Program-made: the position numbers and the translations under genes
NCBI GenBank assembly: GCA_034664125.1
Contig: JAXDIG010000015.1
Span: forward strand, 1 to 64,000
DNA: 64,000 bases
Direction: 5' to 3'
Source: JACVRW01 sp034664125
Lineage (GTDB): Bacteria; Actinomycetota; Thermoleophilia; Solirubrobacterales; Thermoleophilaceae
Part shown: positions 9,631 through 18,298 of the stretch, one piece after another
How positions within the stretch are numbered: the stretch's first letter is position 1
How the letters are laid out: every line of letters begins with the position of its first letter
Notes under the pieces: model-generated
What the model was told of the DNA's origin: nothing
Databases searched by the model: none
Seen by the model: the letters and a program-made list of their open reading frames with translations, nothing else

Positions 9631-10266
9631 GTGCGCCTGATCCTCGCCACCCGCAACGAGCACAAGCTGCGCGAGCTCGTCGAGTTGATGCGTCCGCACC
9701 AGCTCGAGCCGCTGCCGGGCGATGTCGAGCTGCCGCCGGAAACCGGCACCACCTTCGCCGACAACGCGCTCGGCAAGGCCCGCGCCGCCGCCGCGGCCAC
9801 CGGGCGTGCCGCGATCGCCGACGACTCGGGGATCGAGGCAGCGGCCCTGCAAGGTGCCCCCGGGGTGTGGTCGGCCCGCTTCGCCGGCGATCACGCGACC
9901 GATGAGGAGAACCTCGCGAAGCTGCTGGGCGACGTTCCGCCTGACGGCGACACGCGAGTGGCGTACGTTTGCGCCATGGCCTTCGTCGAGCCCGGCGGGG
10001 CGCAGGAGGTGGTGCACGGCCGCTGCGAGGGAAAGCTCACCCATGAGCCGCGCGGCAGCGGCGGCTTTGGCTACGACCCCGCCTTCGTACCCGACGACTA
10101 TCCCGGCGACGACCGCACCATGGCCGAGCTCGACCCACAGGAGAAGGACGCGATCAGCCACCGCGGCCGCGCCGCGCGCGAGCTGGCGATCCGGCTGGCG
10201 CGCGCCGAGGAGCAGGCGCGCCCGCGCGGCCCGCTCGGCGACCTGTTCAGGCGGCGCGGCCGGTGA
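9631..10266 (+). CDS. rdgB: Non-canonical purine NTP pyrophosphatase (RdgB/HAM1)
   Basis: House-cleaning enzyme that hydrolyses ITP, dITP and XTP to monophosphates. The 211-residue protein starts with LILATRNEHKLRELVELM (the (S/T)xNxxK nucleotide-binding strand), has ADDSGIEAAAL and GVWSARFAG in the middle, and ends with GFGYDPAFVP and SHRGRAARELA, all hallmarks of the family. GTG start two bases after rph. The last bases form a GTGA overlap with the transporter gene. Confidence 0.95.
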   Translation: MRLILATRNEHKLRELVELMRPHQLEPLPGDVELPPETGTTFADNALGKARAAAAATGRAAIADDSGIEAAALQGAPGVWSARFAGDHATDEENLAKLLGDVPPDGDTRVAYVCAMAFVEPGGAQEVVHGRCEGKLTHEPRGSGGFGYDPAFVPDDYPGDDRTMAELDPQEKDAISHRGRAARELAIRLARAEEQARPRGPLGDLFRRRGR

Positions 10267-11687
10267 GCTCGATCGAGGACAACCGCGCCAGGCGCCGCAC
10301 GGCGCTGCTGAGCGTCGGGGCGGCCGTGCTGCTCGTGGCGGTCAAGCTCGTCACCGGGCTGGTCACGGGCTCCCTGGCCTTCGTCGCCGAGGCCGTTCAC
10401 TCGGGCACCGACCTGGTCGCTGCGCTGCTCACCCTGTTCGCCGTGAGGGTCGCGATCCGACCGCCCGACCGCGAGCACCACTACGGCCACGGCAAGGCCG
10501 AGCACCTCGCCGCGCTTGGCGAGAGCGCGTTCCTGATCCTCGTGTCGGTGGCGATCGCCGGCGAGTCGCTGCGACGGCTGATCAGCGGCGAGGGGCACAG
10601 CGTCGAGGCGGTGTGGTGGGCGTTCGCCGTGCTCGTGGTGGTGATCGCGCTGGACGCCTCGCGGGCCGTGGCCAGCCGTCGCGCCGCCCAGCGCTTCGGG
10701 TCGCCGGCCTTCGCTGCCAACGCCCTGCATTTCGCGTCCGACCTCGCCGGATCGGTGGCGGTGCTGATCGGGATGATCTTCGTGGCCGCCGGCGAGCCCA
10801 CGGCCGACGCGGCGGCGGCCGTGTTCGTCGCCGTGCTGGTCGTGGCCGCCGCCCTGCGGCTGGCCCGGCAGTCCGTGGACGTGCTCATGGATCGCACGGA
10901 GGCCGAGGCCGAGCAGCGCATCCGCTCGGTGCTCGCCAGGCTCCACGAGCCGGTGGAGCTGCGCCGGATCCGCGTCCGCCACGCCGCCGGCAGGCATTTC
11001 GCGGACCTGGTGCTCGCGGTGCCGCCCGACGCGGGCCTGACGCAGGCCCACGCCATCGCGGACGAGGTGGAGCGCGTCGTGGAGGAGTCGCTGCCGGGTG
11101 CCGACGTGGTCGTCCACGTCGAGCCGAGCGAGCCGTCCGGCGACCTGCGCGAGCGCGCCACGGCGGCCGCGTCGAGCGTGCCCGAGGTGCGCGAGGTGCA
11201 CAACGTGCGCGCGATGCACCTGCCCGACGGCTACGAGCTGTCCCTGCACGTCAAGCTGCCGAGCGAGCTGTCGCTGACGGAGTCGCACGGCGTGGTCGAG
11301 CGCCTCGAGGGCCTGATCCGTGCCGCCATCCCCGAGCTTCGCAACGTCCACACCCACATCGAGCCGCTGGCGGGCACCGACTGGGTGCACCGGCCCGCCA
11401 GCGACGACACGACCACCGAGCGCGCCGCCATCGAGGAGATAGTCCGACGCGTGACGGGCGCGGCTCCCGCGGCGGTTTCGTTCCGCGACGGGGAGGACGG
11501 CCGGATCGCGCTCGTCACGATCAGGCTGCCGGGCGACCAGCCGCTGCCCTCGGCGCACCGAAACGCCGGCGCGATCGAGGAGGCCCTGCGCGAGCGCTTC
11601 CCCTCGCTCGCCGACGTGATCGTGCACACCGAACCGCAGGAGGCGGTCGACTCGGCGCCCCGAATCGAGGGACCTACAGCAGGTTGA
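10263..11687 (+). CDS. Cation diffusion facilitator with three C-terminal repeat modules
   Basis: 474 residues. About 1-205 forms the six-helix CDF membrane domain, with HSGTD in TM2 and HFASD in TM5: the paired HxxxD sites associated with zinc-type CDFs. The cytoplasmic part is unusually long. Residues about 211-290, 291-368 and 369-463 look like three successive ferredoxin-like modules, each ending in a similar strand (DVVVHVEP, NVHTHIEPL, DVIVHTEP), whereas typical CDFs carry one. Probably exports Zn or a similar divalent metal. Start is GTG overlapping the rdgB stop. The stop overlaps the 3' end of the small convergent gene. Confidence 0.9.
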   Translation: MSSIEDNRARRRTALLSVGAAVLLVAVKLVTGLVTGSLAFVAEAVHSGTDLVAALLTLFAVRVAIRPPDREHHYGHGKAEHLAALGESAFLILVSVAIAGESLRRLISGEGHSVEAVWWAFAVLVVVIALDASRAVASRRAAQRFGSPAFAANALHFASDLAGSVAVLIGMIFVAAGEPTADAAAAVFVAVLVVAAALRLARQSVDVLMDRTEAEAEQRIRSVLARLHEPVELRRIRVRHAAGRHFADLVLAVPPDAGLTQAHAIADEVERVVEESLPGADVVVHVEPSEPSGDLRERATAAASSVPEVREVHNVRAMHLPDGYELSLHVKLPSELSLTESHGVVERLEGLIRAAIPELRNVHTHIEPLAGTDWVHRPASDDTTTERAAIEEIVRRVTGAAPAAVSFRDGEDGRIALVTIRLPGDQPLPSAHRNAGAIEEALRERFPSLADVIVHTEPQEAVDSAPRIEGPTAG

Positions 11688-11814
11688 CGGCCGCCGCGAC
11701 GCCGACCGCCAGCAGCACCCCCGCATAGCCGTAGTAGCCGTTCAGGAGCAGCAGGAGGGCCGCGATCAGGCAGATCCCGACGGTCACCAGCCACGAGATT
11801 CGGGACAGGGGCAC
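11674..11814 (-). CDS. 46-residue membrane protein
   Basis: A short frame (GTG start, TAG stop) encodes MPLSRISWLVTVGICLIAAL, then LLLLNGYYGYAGVLLAVGVA and AAVNLL: two hydrophobic helices separated by an NGYYGYAG turn and preceded by a basic residue. The amphipathic pattern and clean turn argue for a real small membrane protein. It is convergent with the CDF gene (14-bp overlap of 3' ends) and divergent from the roadblock-like gene, with only 17 bp between the starts. No ribosome site is visible. Function unknown. Confidence 0.6.
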   Translation of the reverse strand: MPLSRISWLVTVGICLIAALLLLLNGYYGYAGVLLAVGVAAAVNLL

Positions 11815-11819
11815 GCCGG

Positions 11820-11825
11820 TATTCT
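11820..11825 (+). promoter_or_regulatory. -10 box for leaderless start at 11832
   Basis: TATTCT lies exactly six bases before the ATG at 11832, so transcription would begin at or next to the start codon. No Shine-Dalgarno sequence is present. Confidence 0.5.
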
Positions 11826-11831
11826 GACGTG

Positions 11832-12302
11832 ATGGCAGGGACGCTCACCCCCGAGCGGACCGCGCGGCGGCTCTGCGAGCTCTCGGCCGACGCCCGCGCG
11901 GCCGTTCTGCTGGACGCCGCCGGCGCCCCCGCCGGCTTCCACGGAGTCGCGCCGGACCGCTCCGGCGACTTCGCCGAGCTGGCGCGCCAGCTGTTCGAGG
12001 CGGTCGACCGCGCCTACCGCGACATGCCCGGCGGCCCGGCCGAGCAGGCCGAGGTGCAGGTGGACGGCGGCACGGTCTACGCGTCGCGCACGCCCAAGTG
12101 GACGCTCGCCGTGGTGGCCCGGCGCACGGCGCTCTCCTCGCTGATGCTCATGGACCTGCGCGCGGTGCTCGGAGAGCTCGAGTTCGGAGTGCCCATTCGC
12201 CGCTCCACGGCTGCCGCCGCGGAGGCCGCGGCGGTTGAGGCGACCGAGGAGGCCGCGGCGCGGGAGTCGCCGGTGCCGGAGCTGGGAGCCGAGGAGGAGT
12301 GA
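11832..12302 (+). CDS. Roadblock/LC7-like protein
   Basis: 156 residues. About 10-115 alternates helices and strands in the order expected of a roadblock fold: a helix, the strand VLLDAAGAPAGF, a helix LARQLFEAVDRA, then VQVDGGTVYASR and WTLAVVARR strands and a final helix. The C-terminal 40 residues are Ala/Glu-rich and probably disordered. Roadblock proteins usually regulate small GTPases or scaffold complexes, but no GTPase gene is adjacent. ATG 11832 is preferred to GTG 11829 because of the -10 spacing. It overlaps the next gene (GTGA). Confidence 0.6.
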   Translation: MAGTLTPERTARRLCELSADARAAVLLDAAGAPAGFHGVAPDRSGDFAELARQLFEAVDRAYRDMPGGPAEQAEVQVDGGTVYASRTPKWTLAVVARRTALSSLMLMDLRAVLGELEFGVPIRRSTAAAAEAAAVEATEEAAARESPVPELGAEEE

Positions 12303-12580
12303 GGGAGAAGCGCAAGGGGCCGATCGGCCGCGCCGCCGGGATCGCCGAGGGCGTGGCGGCCACCGTGCGGCGCATGCAGCGCGAGCGCGAGCCGCGCGTG
12401 CTTGTGTACGACCAGACCGGGTACGCGCGCCTCGTGCAGCCCGACGGTCGCGGCTACGAGCGCCTGCTGGCCACGGCCGACCGGATGGTCGAGTTGGTGG
12501 ACGAGTCCGACGCCGAGGCCAAGCCGCGGCTCGGCACGCGCCGGGCGGCCCGGGAGGCTCCCCCCGGAGACGAGCCGTGA
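12299..12580 (+). CDS. Conserved-looking hypothetical protein, 93 residues
   Basis: Not recognised. It is basic at the N-terminus (REKRKGPIGRAAG), then helical, with a short beta-like segment PRVLVYDQTGYARLVQP and a C-terminal helix (YERLLATADRMVELVDES). It overlaps the roadblock-like gene by GTGA upstream and tldD by GTGA downstream, so it is translationally coupled within a four-gene run (11832-15302). The gene is supported by position and codon pattern; no function is claimed. Confidence 0.7.
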   Translation: MREKRKGPIGRAAGIAEGVAATVRRMQREREPRVLVYDQTGYARLVQPDGRGYERLLATADRMVELVDESDAEAKPRLGTRRAAREAPPGDEP

Positions 12581-13959
12581 AGCTCGTCGCCCCGACGCTG
12601 GCCGAGCGTGTGCTCGAGCGCGCGCTGGCTCGCGGGGGCGACTTCGCCGAGCTGTACGCCGAGGCGCGCCACGGCTTCGCCATCTCCCTCGACGACGGCC
12701 GCGTGGAGCGCCCCCAGGGCGGCCGCGAGCGCGGCGCGTGCGTGCGAGTCGTGCACGGCGACTCGACCTACTACGGGCACGTGGATGGGCTGGCCGAGGA
12801 GGACCTGCTGCGGGTGGCCGAGTCGGCCTCGCAGGCGCTGCACGACCAGGCCCGCGAGCCCGCCCGGCTGAGAGCCGCGCGGCCGGCCGAGGGACATCCG
12901 ATCGAGGTCCGCCCCGAGGAGGTGCCGGTGGAGCGGAAGGCGGACGTCCTGCGCGCCTGCGACGAGCGTGCGCGCGGCCTGGCGCCCGAGGTGGCCCAGG
13001 CGCGCATCGGCTACGCGGAGGCGCGCCGGCAGGTCGAGGTGTTCAACTCCGAGGGCCGCGCGGCGGCCGACGACCGCACGCGCGTGCGCCTCAGCGCCCA
13101 GGTCGTGGCCAGGCGCGACGGCCGCGTGGAAACCGGCAGCGACACACGCGGCCGCCACGCCGGCTGGGAGCTGATCGCCGCCGAGCCGGAGGCGGTCGCC
13201 GAGATGGCGGCCCGCCGCGCGCTGACCCTGCTCGACGCCGTGGACGCGCCGACGGGGCGCCTGCCGGTCGTGGTCGGCAACGCCTTCGGGGGCGTGCTCC
13301 TCCACGAGGCCGTCGGGCACGGGCTCGAGGCCGACGCCGTGCAGAAGCGCGCCAGCGTCTACGCCGGGCGGCTCGGCGAGCAGCTCGCCGGCGCCTTCGT
13401 AACGGCCTACGACGACGGCCGCAGGCAGAACGAGTGGGGCAGCGACGGCACCGACGACGAGGGCACGCCCACGCGCCGCAACACGGTGATCGAGGAGGGC
13501 CGGCTCGCGGGTTACCTGTATGACCTGGTCACGGCGCGCCGCGACGGGGTCGAGTCGACCGGCAACGGCAGGCGCGAGTCGTTCCGCCATCTGCCCATGC
13601 CGCGCATGACCAACACCTACTTCGCGCCCGGGGAGGCCACGCCCGAGGAGCTGATCGGGGAGATCGACCGCGGCCTGTACGCGGTGTCGTTCGGAGGCGG
13701 CCAGGTCGAGCCGGCCACCGGCGACTTCGTGTTCGGCGTCTCCGAGGGCTACCTGATCGAGGACGGCAAGGTCACGTCACCCGTGCGGGGCGCGACGTTG
13801 GTGGGCAACGGCATCGAGGCGCTGCGCGCGATCGACGGCATCGCCTCCGACCTCGACATCGCGAGCGGCTACTGCGGCAGGGGCGGCCAGTCGGTGCCCG
13901 CCGGGGTGGGCCAGCCGCACGTGCGCATCCGGGAGCTGACCGTGGGCGGCACCGCGTGA
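12577..13959 (+). CDS. tldD: TldD family metalloprotease subunit
   Basis: 460 residues. TldD forms a heterodimer with TldE/PmbA that degrades unfolded or modified peptides (microcin maturation and CcdA turnover in E. coli). The zinc-binding HEAVGHGLEAD (HExxxH) motif is intact near residue 245, followed by the RRNTVIEEGRLAGYLYDLV region and the Gly-rich C-terminal sheet. The GTG start overlaps the preceding gene, and TGA overlaps tldE (GTGA), so both subunits are made from one message. Confidence 0.94.
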   Translation: MKLVAPTLAERVLERALARGGDFAELYAEARHGFAISLDDGRVERPQGGRERGACVRVVHGDSTYYGHVDGLAEEDLLRVAESASQALHDQAREPARLRAARPAEGHPIEVRPEEVPVERKADVLRACDERARGLAPEVAQARIGYAEARRQVEVFNSEGRAAADDRTRVRLSAQVVARRDGRVETGSDTRGRHAGWELIAAEPEAVAEMAARRALTLLDAVDAPTGRLPVVVGNAFGGVLLHEAVGHGLEADAVQKRASVYAGRLGEQLAGAFVTAYDDGRRQNEWGSDGTDDEGTPTRRNTVIEEGRLAGYLYDLVTARRDGVESTGNGRRESFRHLPMPRMTNTYFAPGEATPEELIGEIDRGLYAVSFGGGQVEPATGDFVFGVSEGYLIEDGKVTSPVRGATLVGNGIEALRAIDGIASDLDIASGYCGRGGQSVPAGVGQPHVRIRELTVGGTA

Positions 13960-15302
13960 ACCTGGACGACGTCGCCCGGCGGGCCGTCGAGGCCGCAACC
14001 GGCGCCGGGGCCACCGAGGCCGAGGCGTGGGTCGAGGAGGCCACCAGCCGGCGCATCCACGTCTACGACGGCGAGGTGGAGAGCCTGAGCGACGCCGGCG
14101 GCCGCGGCGTCGGCGTGCGCGCGTTCGTCGACGGGCGCGAGGGCTACGCGTACGGAACCGACCTGTCGGAGTCGGGCATCGCCGACGTGGCCGGCGCCGC
14201 CCGGGCCGCGGCCGAGGCGGCCGATCCCGACGAGTACGGCGGTCTGCCCGAGGAGTTCGGAGCTACGCCCGTCCAAGGGCTGGCCTCGCCGGCGCTGCGA
14301 GAGTGGTCGACCGAGCGCAAGGTGGAGCTGGCGCTGGCGGTGGAGCGCGCCGCCCGCGCACGCCCGGGGGTCACGCAGGTGGAGAACGCCGTGTACTCGG
14401 ACGCCGACGGCGTAGTGGCGCTCGCCAACTCGCGCGGCTTTGAGGCCGGCTACGACGCCACCCAGGCGTGGGCCTACGCCTCGGCCTTCGCCGGCGAGGG
14501 CGCCGACCTGATGACCGGGCTCGGGGTTGGACTGGCCCGCGACCCGGAGGCGCTCGACCCCGAGGCGATCGGCGGCGAGGCGGCGGAGCGCGCCCTGGCG
14601 CTCGTCGGCGCGCGCCAGCCCGAGAGCCGCCGCTGCCCGGTGGTGCTGGACGCGTTCGTGGCGGCGTCGTTCATCGGCTTCAACGGCTCGATGCTGTCGG
14701 CCGAGGCGGTCCAGCGCGGGCGGTCGCTGTTCGCCGACCGCGAGGGCGAGGAGATCGCACACGCGGCGCTCGCACTCGCCGACGACGGGACGGATCCCGA
14801 GGGGCCGTCGAGCGCGCCCTTCGACGGCGAGGGCTCGCCGAGCCGGCACACGCCGCTGATCGGCGACGGCCGGCTACTCACGTTCCTGTTCGACGCGCGC
14901 ACGGCGCGCAGGGCGGGGCGGGCGACCACCGGCAACGCGACCCGCGGCTCCTATAGGTCCCCGCCTTCGGTCGGAACGACCAACCTGGTGCTCGAGCCCG
15001 GCTCCCTCGACCTCGAGGGACTGTTCCGCGAGGCCGGCGACGGCCTGTTCGTGACCGACGTGGCCGGCCTGCACTCCGGCGTGAACCCGGTGTCGGGAAC
15101 GTTCTCCGTGGGTGCTTCCGGGAGGCTAATCGAGGGCGGTTCGCCGGGGACGCCCGTGAGGGAGCTGACCATCGCGAGCGACCTCGTCTCGATGCTCCAG
15201 GCGGTGCGCGAGGTGGGGTCGCAGACGCGTTGGGTGCCCTTCGGGGGCAGCGTCAAGGCGCCGCCGATACTGGTCGCCGAGATGGCTGTCTCGGGCGCCT
15301 GA
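13956..15302 (+). CDS. pmbA: TldE/PmbA family subunit
   Basis: 448 residues, partner of TldD. The N-terminal half has the family's RRIHVYDGEVESLSDAGGRG strand pair and the C-terminal half has GLFVTDVAGLHSGVNPVSGT. The HExxxH zinc motif is absent, as expected for the E subunit. Start is a GTG overlapping the tldD stop. Last gene of this run; the following 152 bp hold hairpins and the HU promoter region. Confidence 0.93.
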   Translation: MNLDDVARRAVEAATGAGATEAEAWVEEATSRRIHVYDGEVESLSDAGGRGVGVRAFVDGREGYAYGTDLSESGIADVAGAARAAAEAADPDEYGGLPEEFGATPVQGLASPALREWSTERKVELALAVERAARARPGVTQVENAVYSDADGVVALANSRGFEAGYDATQAWAYASAFAGEGADLMTGLGVGLARDPEALDPEAIGGEAAERALALVGARQPESRRCPVVLDAFVAASFIGFNGSMLSAEAVQRGRSLFADREGEEIAHAALALADDGTDPEGPSSAPFDGEGSPSRHTPLIGDGRLLTFLFDARTARRAGRATTGNATRGSYRSPPSVGTTNLVLEPGSLDLEGLFREAGDGLFVTDVAGLHSGVNPVSGTFSVGASGRLIEGGSPGTPVRELTIASDLVSMLQAVREVGSQTRWVPFGGSVKAPPILVAEMAVSGA

Positions 15303-15345
15303 GCCCCGTTTTTGGCGCTCCAGACCGGTTTCTTGGCCCGGAAAC

Positions 15346-15385
15346 GCACGTAAGGAGCGTGCTTTTCCGCTCTGGAAGGGAAAAG
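15346..15385 (+). terminator. Adjacent inverted repeats after pmbA, possible weak terminator
   Basis: GCACG (15346-15350) pairs with CGTGC (15358-15362) and is followed by TTTT. Directly overlapping, CTTTTCC (15362-15368) pairs with GGAAAAG (15379-15385). The two hairpins are mutually exclusive. They could end the tldD-tldE transcript or act in the hup leader. Stems are short, so this is tentative. Confidence 0.35.
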
Positions 15386-15454
15386 TCCGCTCCTGTCGTC
15401 CGCAGGCATTGTTACGTTGCGGCCGATTAAGTTGCCCCCGGCAAGGAGGAAATC

Positions 15455-15736
15455 GTGACGAAGTCCGAGTTCGTGGACCAGGTTGCCGAGCGCTCGGGCC
15501 TGGGGAAGGGTGACGCCGAAAAGGCCGTCAATGCAGTTCTGGAGACGATCGAAGAGGTCCTCAGGCGCGGCGGAGACATCAACTTCACCGGCTTTGGGAA
15601 GTTCACAGTCGCCGATCGCGGCGCCCGTCAGGGCGTGAATCCGCAGACCGGCGAGCGGATCCAGATCGCCGCAAGCAAGGTGCCGCGCTTCAGCGCCGGC
15701 TCCGCGCTGAAGAAGGCTGTCAAGTCCTCCATGTAA
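15455..15736 (+). CDS. hup: DNA-binding protein HU
   Basis: 93-residue histone-like nucleoid protein. It starts MTKSEFVDQVAERSGLGKG, carries INFTGFGKFTVADRGARQG and VNPQTGERIQIAASKVPRFS, and ends in the usual Lys-rich helix. There is no actinobacterial Lys/Ala-rich C-terminal tail, so it is a short, canonical HU. An AGGAGGA ribosome site lies upstream of the GTG start. It is preceded by a 150-bp gap with hairpins and followed 25 bp later by pyrF. Confidence 0.96.
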   Translation: MTKSEFVDQVAERSGLGKGDAEKAVNAVLETIEEVLRRGGDINFTGFGKFTVADRGARQGVNPQTGERIQIAASKVPRFSAGSALKKAVKSSM

Positions 15737-15761
15737 GAACGACGGGCCTGGAGTCGCGACC

Positions 15762-16694
15762 TTGACCGGGGGTTCGCGACCGCATTTCTGCGACCGGCTT
15801 GCGGCGCTCGTTGAGGAGCGCCGCAGCCGTGTCGTACTTGGCCTGGACCCCGATCCGGCCTCCCTCTGGCCGGAGGCGCTGGGGAGGTTCGCCGGTGCCG
15901 GTGCCGGCGAGAGCGGCCACCTCGCGCGGATCCACACGGCGGAGGCCGTCGCCGACCACTGCCGTGCCGCGATCGTGGCGGCCGGGCCGGCGTGCGTGGC
16001 CGTGAAGCTCCAGCTCGCCTGCTTCGAGCGCCTCGGCGCTCCCGGCTGGGAGTCGCTCGAGCGCACCGCCGCGGTCGCCCGCGATCACGGTCTGCTCGTG
16101 CTCGCGGACGGCAAGCGCGGCGACGTTCCGGTCACCGCGCGCGCCTACGCGCAGGCGCTGGTGGGGGAGACGGACGGCCCGTTCGGCCCCGTCGCCGGGC
16201 TGGGCGCGGACGCCTTCACCGCCAACCCCCTGCTCGGGCGCGACTCGCTCGAGCCCCTCATCGAGGCCGCCGCGGCGGCGGGCGCGGGATGCTTCCTGCT
16301 GGTGCGCACGTCCAACCCGGGCGCCGCGGAGATCCAGGACGAGGGCGATCCCCCGCTGCACGAGCGGCTGGCGCGGCTGACCGACGAGCTCGGCGCCCCG
16401 CAGACGGGCGAGTGCGGCCTGTCGCTGGTCGGCGCGGTGGCGGGCGCCACCCAGCCCGGGCTGCTCGGGCGCCTGCGCGAGCTGATGCCGCGCGCCGTCT
16501 TCCTGCTGCCCGGCGTCGGCGCCCAGGGCGGGCGCGTGGAGGACCTGAAGGCGGCCTTCGCGCCGCATCCCGCGGCGGGCCTCGTGACCGCCTCCCGCTC
16601 GATCGTGAACGCCCACGCGGAGCGGGGCGGCGATCCGGCGGCCGCGGCAGCGGCGGCGGCCGAGGAGTTGCGCGCCGCCGCCTGGGACCTGTAG
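15762..16694 (+). CDS. pyrF: Orotidine 5'-phosphate decarboxylase (PyrF type 2)
   Basis: Last step of UMP synthesis. 310 residues, the long type found in actinobacteria. VVLGLDPDP near the N-terminus, ACVAVKLQLACFE, and the catalytic LLVLADGKRGDV (DxKxxD-like) are present, with VRTSNPGAAEIQD and LLPGVGAQGG at the phosphate end. The TTG start is chosen because it lies eight bases after GGAG and immediately before the conserved FCDRL segment. It stands apart from other pyr genes here. Confidence 0.93.
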   Translation: MTGGSRPHFCDRLAALVEERRSRVVLGLDPDPASLWPEALGRFAGAGAGESGHLARIHTAEAVADHCRAAIVAAGPACVAVKLQLACFERLGAPGWESLERTAAVARDHGLLVLADGKRGDVPVTARAYAQALVGETDGPFGPVAGLGADAFTANPLLGRDSLEPLIEAAAAAGAGCFLLVRTSNPGAAEIQDEGDPPLHERLARLTDELGAPQTGECGLSLVGAVAGATQPGLLGRLRELMPRAVFLLPGVGAQGGRVEDLKAAFAPHPAAGLVTASRSIVNAHAERGGDPAAAAAAAAEELRAAAWDL

Positions 16695-16733
16695 CCCGGG
16701 TCCGAACGTACCCTCCGCGCCCGCCCCGCGCTC

Positions 16734-16739
16734 TAAGCT
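16734..16739 (+). promoter_or_regulatory. Candidate -10 box for the LysM gene
   Basis: TAAGCT lies 27 bases before the ATG at 16767, leaving a short leader that contains a strong GGGGGAGGA ribosome site (16755-16763). Confidence 0.35.
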
Positions 16740-16766
16740 CCGCGACGCCCGTTTGGGGGAGGACCG

Positions 16767-17099
16767 ATGTACCAAGGACGACGACGAAGAGCCGCACGCC
16801 TGCTCGCCCCCTTGGCGCTGCTGCTCTCGGTCGCCGCCGTGGTCGTGGTCGTCCAGTCGACCAACTCGGGCGATTCCAAGGAGGGGAGCAGGAGCAAGAG
16901 CACCGGCGAGCAGAGCACCGCGCAGGACACCACCGAGAAGCCGCGCCGCGTCCGCCCCAACTACACCGTGAAGCTCAACGACACGCTCGGCCTGATCGCG
17001 GAGAAGACCGGCGTGTCGGTGGAGCGCATCCAGACACTCAATCCCGAGCTCGACCCACAGAACCTGATCGTCGGCCAGAAGATCAAGCTGCGGGAGTGA
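16767..17099 (+). CDS. Membrane-anchored LysM protein
   Basis: 110 residues: a basic N-terminus, one transmembrane helix (about 12-30, LLAPLALLLSVAAVVVVVQS), a Ser/Thr/Lys-rich linker, and a single C-terminal LysM domain (about 65-110: YTVKLNDTLGLIAEKTGVSV, then LNPELDPQ and VGQKIKL). LysM binds N-acetylglucosamine in peptidoglycan, so this tethers the membrane to the wall or recruits a partner. It overlaps the DD-carboxypeptidase gene (GTGA), and a joint role in wall maintenance is inferred. Confidence 0.88.
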   Translation: MYQGRRRRAARLLAPLALLLSVAAVVVVVQSTNSGDSKEGSRSKSTGEQSTAQDTTEKPRRVRPNYTVKLNDTLGLIAEKTGVSVERIQTLNPELDPQNLIVGQKIKLRE

Positions 17100-18298
17100 G
17101 GCGGACGGCCACACTCCTGCTGGCGCTGGGCGCCGTCGCCGCTCCGGCGCAGGCCCACGCCGGGAACCGCCCGCCCCCCGTGCCGGGCGCGAAGGCGGCG
17201 ATCGTGATCGACGGTCGCGACGGCGACGTGATGTTCGCCAAGCGAGAAGGGGCGCGGCGCGAGATCGCCAGCACCACCAAGCTGATGACTGCTCTGCTCA
17301 CGCTCGAGCGGACCAGGCCGCGCCAGGTGTTCAGGGCAGCCGACTACGACGCCGCGCCCGTCGAGTCGCAGATCGGCCTGAAGCCCGGCGAGCGGATGCG
17401 CGTGAGCGACCTGTTCGAGGCACTGATGTTGGAGAGCGCCAACGACGCGGCGGAGACGCTCGCGGAGGGCATCGCCGGCTCGCGCGCCCGTTTCGTGGCG
17501 GAGATGAACAAGCGCGCCGCGCAGCTCGGCCTCCGCGACACGAGCTACGCGAACCCGATCGGCCTCGACGACCCGTCCAACTACTCGACCGCGCGTGACC
17601 TCGCCAGGCTGACCTTGGACCTGATGCAGCAGCCGCGCTTCGCGCACGTGGTGGACATGCCAGTGGCGCAGCTCGAGTCCGGCGCGCGCCCGCGCGTGGT
17701 GGACAACCGCAACGCCCTGATCGCGGCGTACCCGTTCGTGAACGGCGTCAAGACCGGCCACACCACGCAGGCGGGCTACGTGCTGATCGGATCGGCCCGC
17801 AGCCGCGCCGGCGGCAGGGTGATCTCCGTGGTGATGGGCGAGCCGAGCGAGGCCGGCCGTGACGCCGACACGCTGAAGCTGCTGCGTTGGGGCCTCGGCC
17901 GCTTCCACCGCGTAAGGGTGCTGGACCGGAGCCGCCGGCTTGCGCGGGCGGACGTCGAATACCGCGACGAGCAGGCCGCGCTCGTACCCCAACGAGGGGC
18001 CATGTTGACGCTGCGCGACGGTCAGCGCGTACGGCGCGTGGTGGATGTCCCGGAGCAGGTGTCTGGCCCACTCCCACAGGGTGAGCGGGTGGGTTCGGTG
18101 ACCGTGTTCGTCGACGGCGAGCGGGTACGCCGGGTGCCGCTGGTCACGGCGGCCGACGTACCCGGAGCGGGGACGCTGAGGGTGCTCGCCTCGGTCCTGG
18201 GGGGCCCCTTGACGGTGCTCGCCGTCCTCGCAATCCTCATCGGCATCGTCCTGTTGACCCTCCGCCTGCGCGTGCGGTTCAAACTGGTGAAGAGATGA
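17096..18298 (+). CDS. D-alanyl-D-alanine carboxypeptidase (DacA/PBP5-like)
   Basis: 400 residues, class S11. A signal peptide ends near residue 22. The serine-acyl triad is complete: ASTTK (Ser59, Lys62), SAN (114-116) and KTG (219-221). A beta-rich domain follows, and a C-terminal helix (about 365-390) anchors it in the membrane, where DacA-type enzymes more often use an amphipathic helix. It trims the terminal D-Ala of stem peptides. The GTG start overlaps the LysM gene and the stop overlaps the kinase gene (ATGA). Confidence 0.93.
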   Translation: MRRTATLLLALGAVAAPAQAHAGNRPPPVPGAKAAIVIDGRDGDVMFAKREGARREIASTTKLMTALLTLERTRPRQVFRAADYDAAPVESQIGLKPGERMRVSDLFEALMLESANDAAETLAEGIAGSRARFVAEMNKRAAQLGLRDTSYANPIGLDDPSNYSTARDLARLTLDLMQQPRFAHVVDMPVAQLESGARPRVVDNRNALIAAYPFVNGVKTGHTTQAGYVLIGSARSRAGGRVISVVMGEPSEAGRDADTLKLLRWGLGRFHRVRVLDRSRRLARADVEYRDEQAALVPQRGAMLTLRDGQRVRRVVDVPEQVSGPLPQGERVGSVTVFVDGERVRRVPLVTAADVPGAGTLRVLASVLGGPLTVLAVLAILIGIVLLTLRLRVRFKLVKR

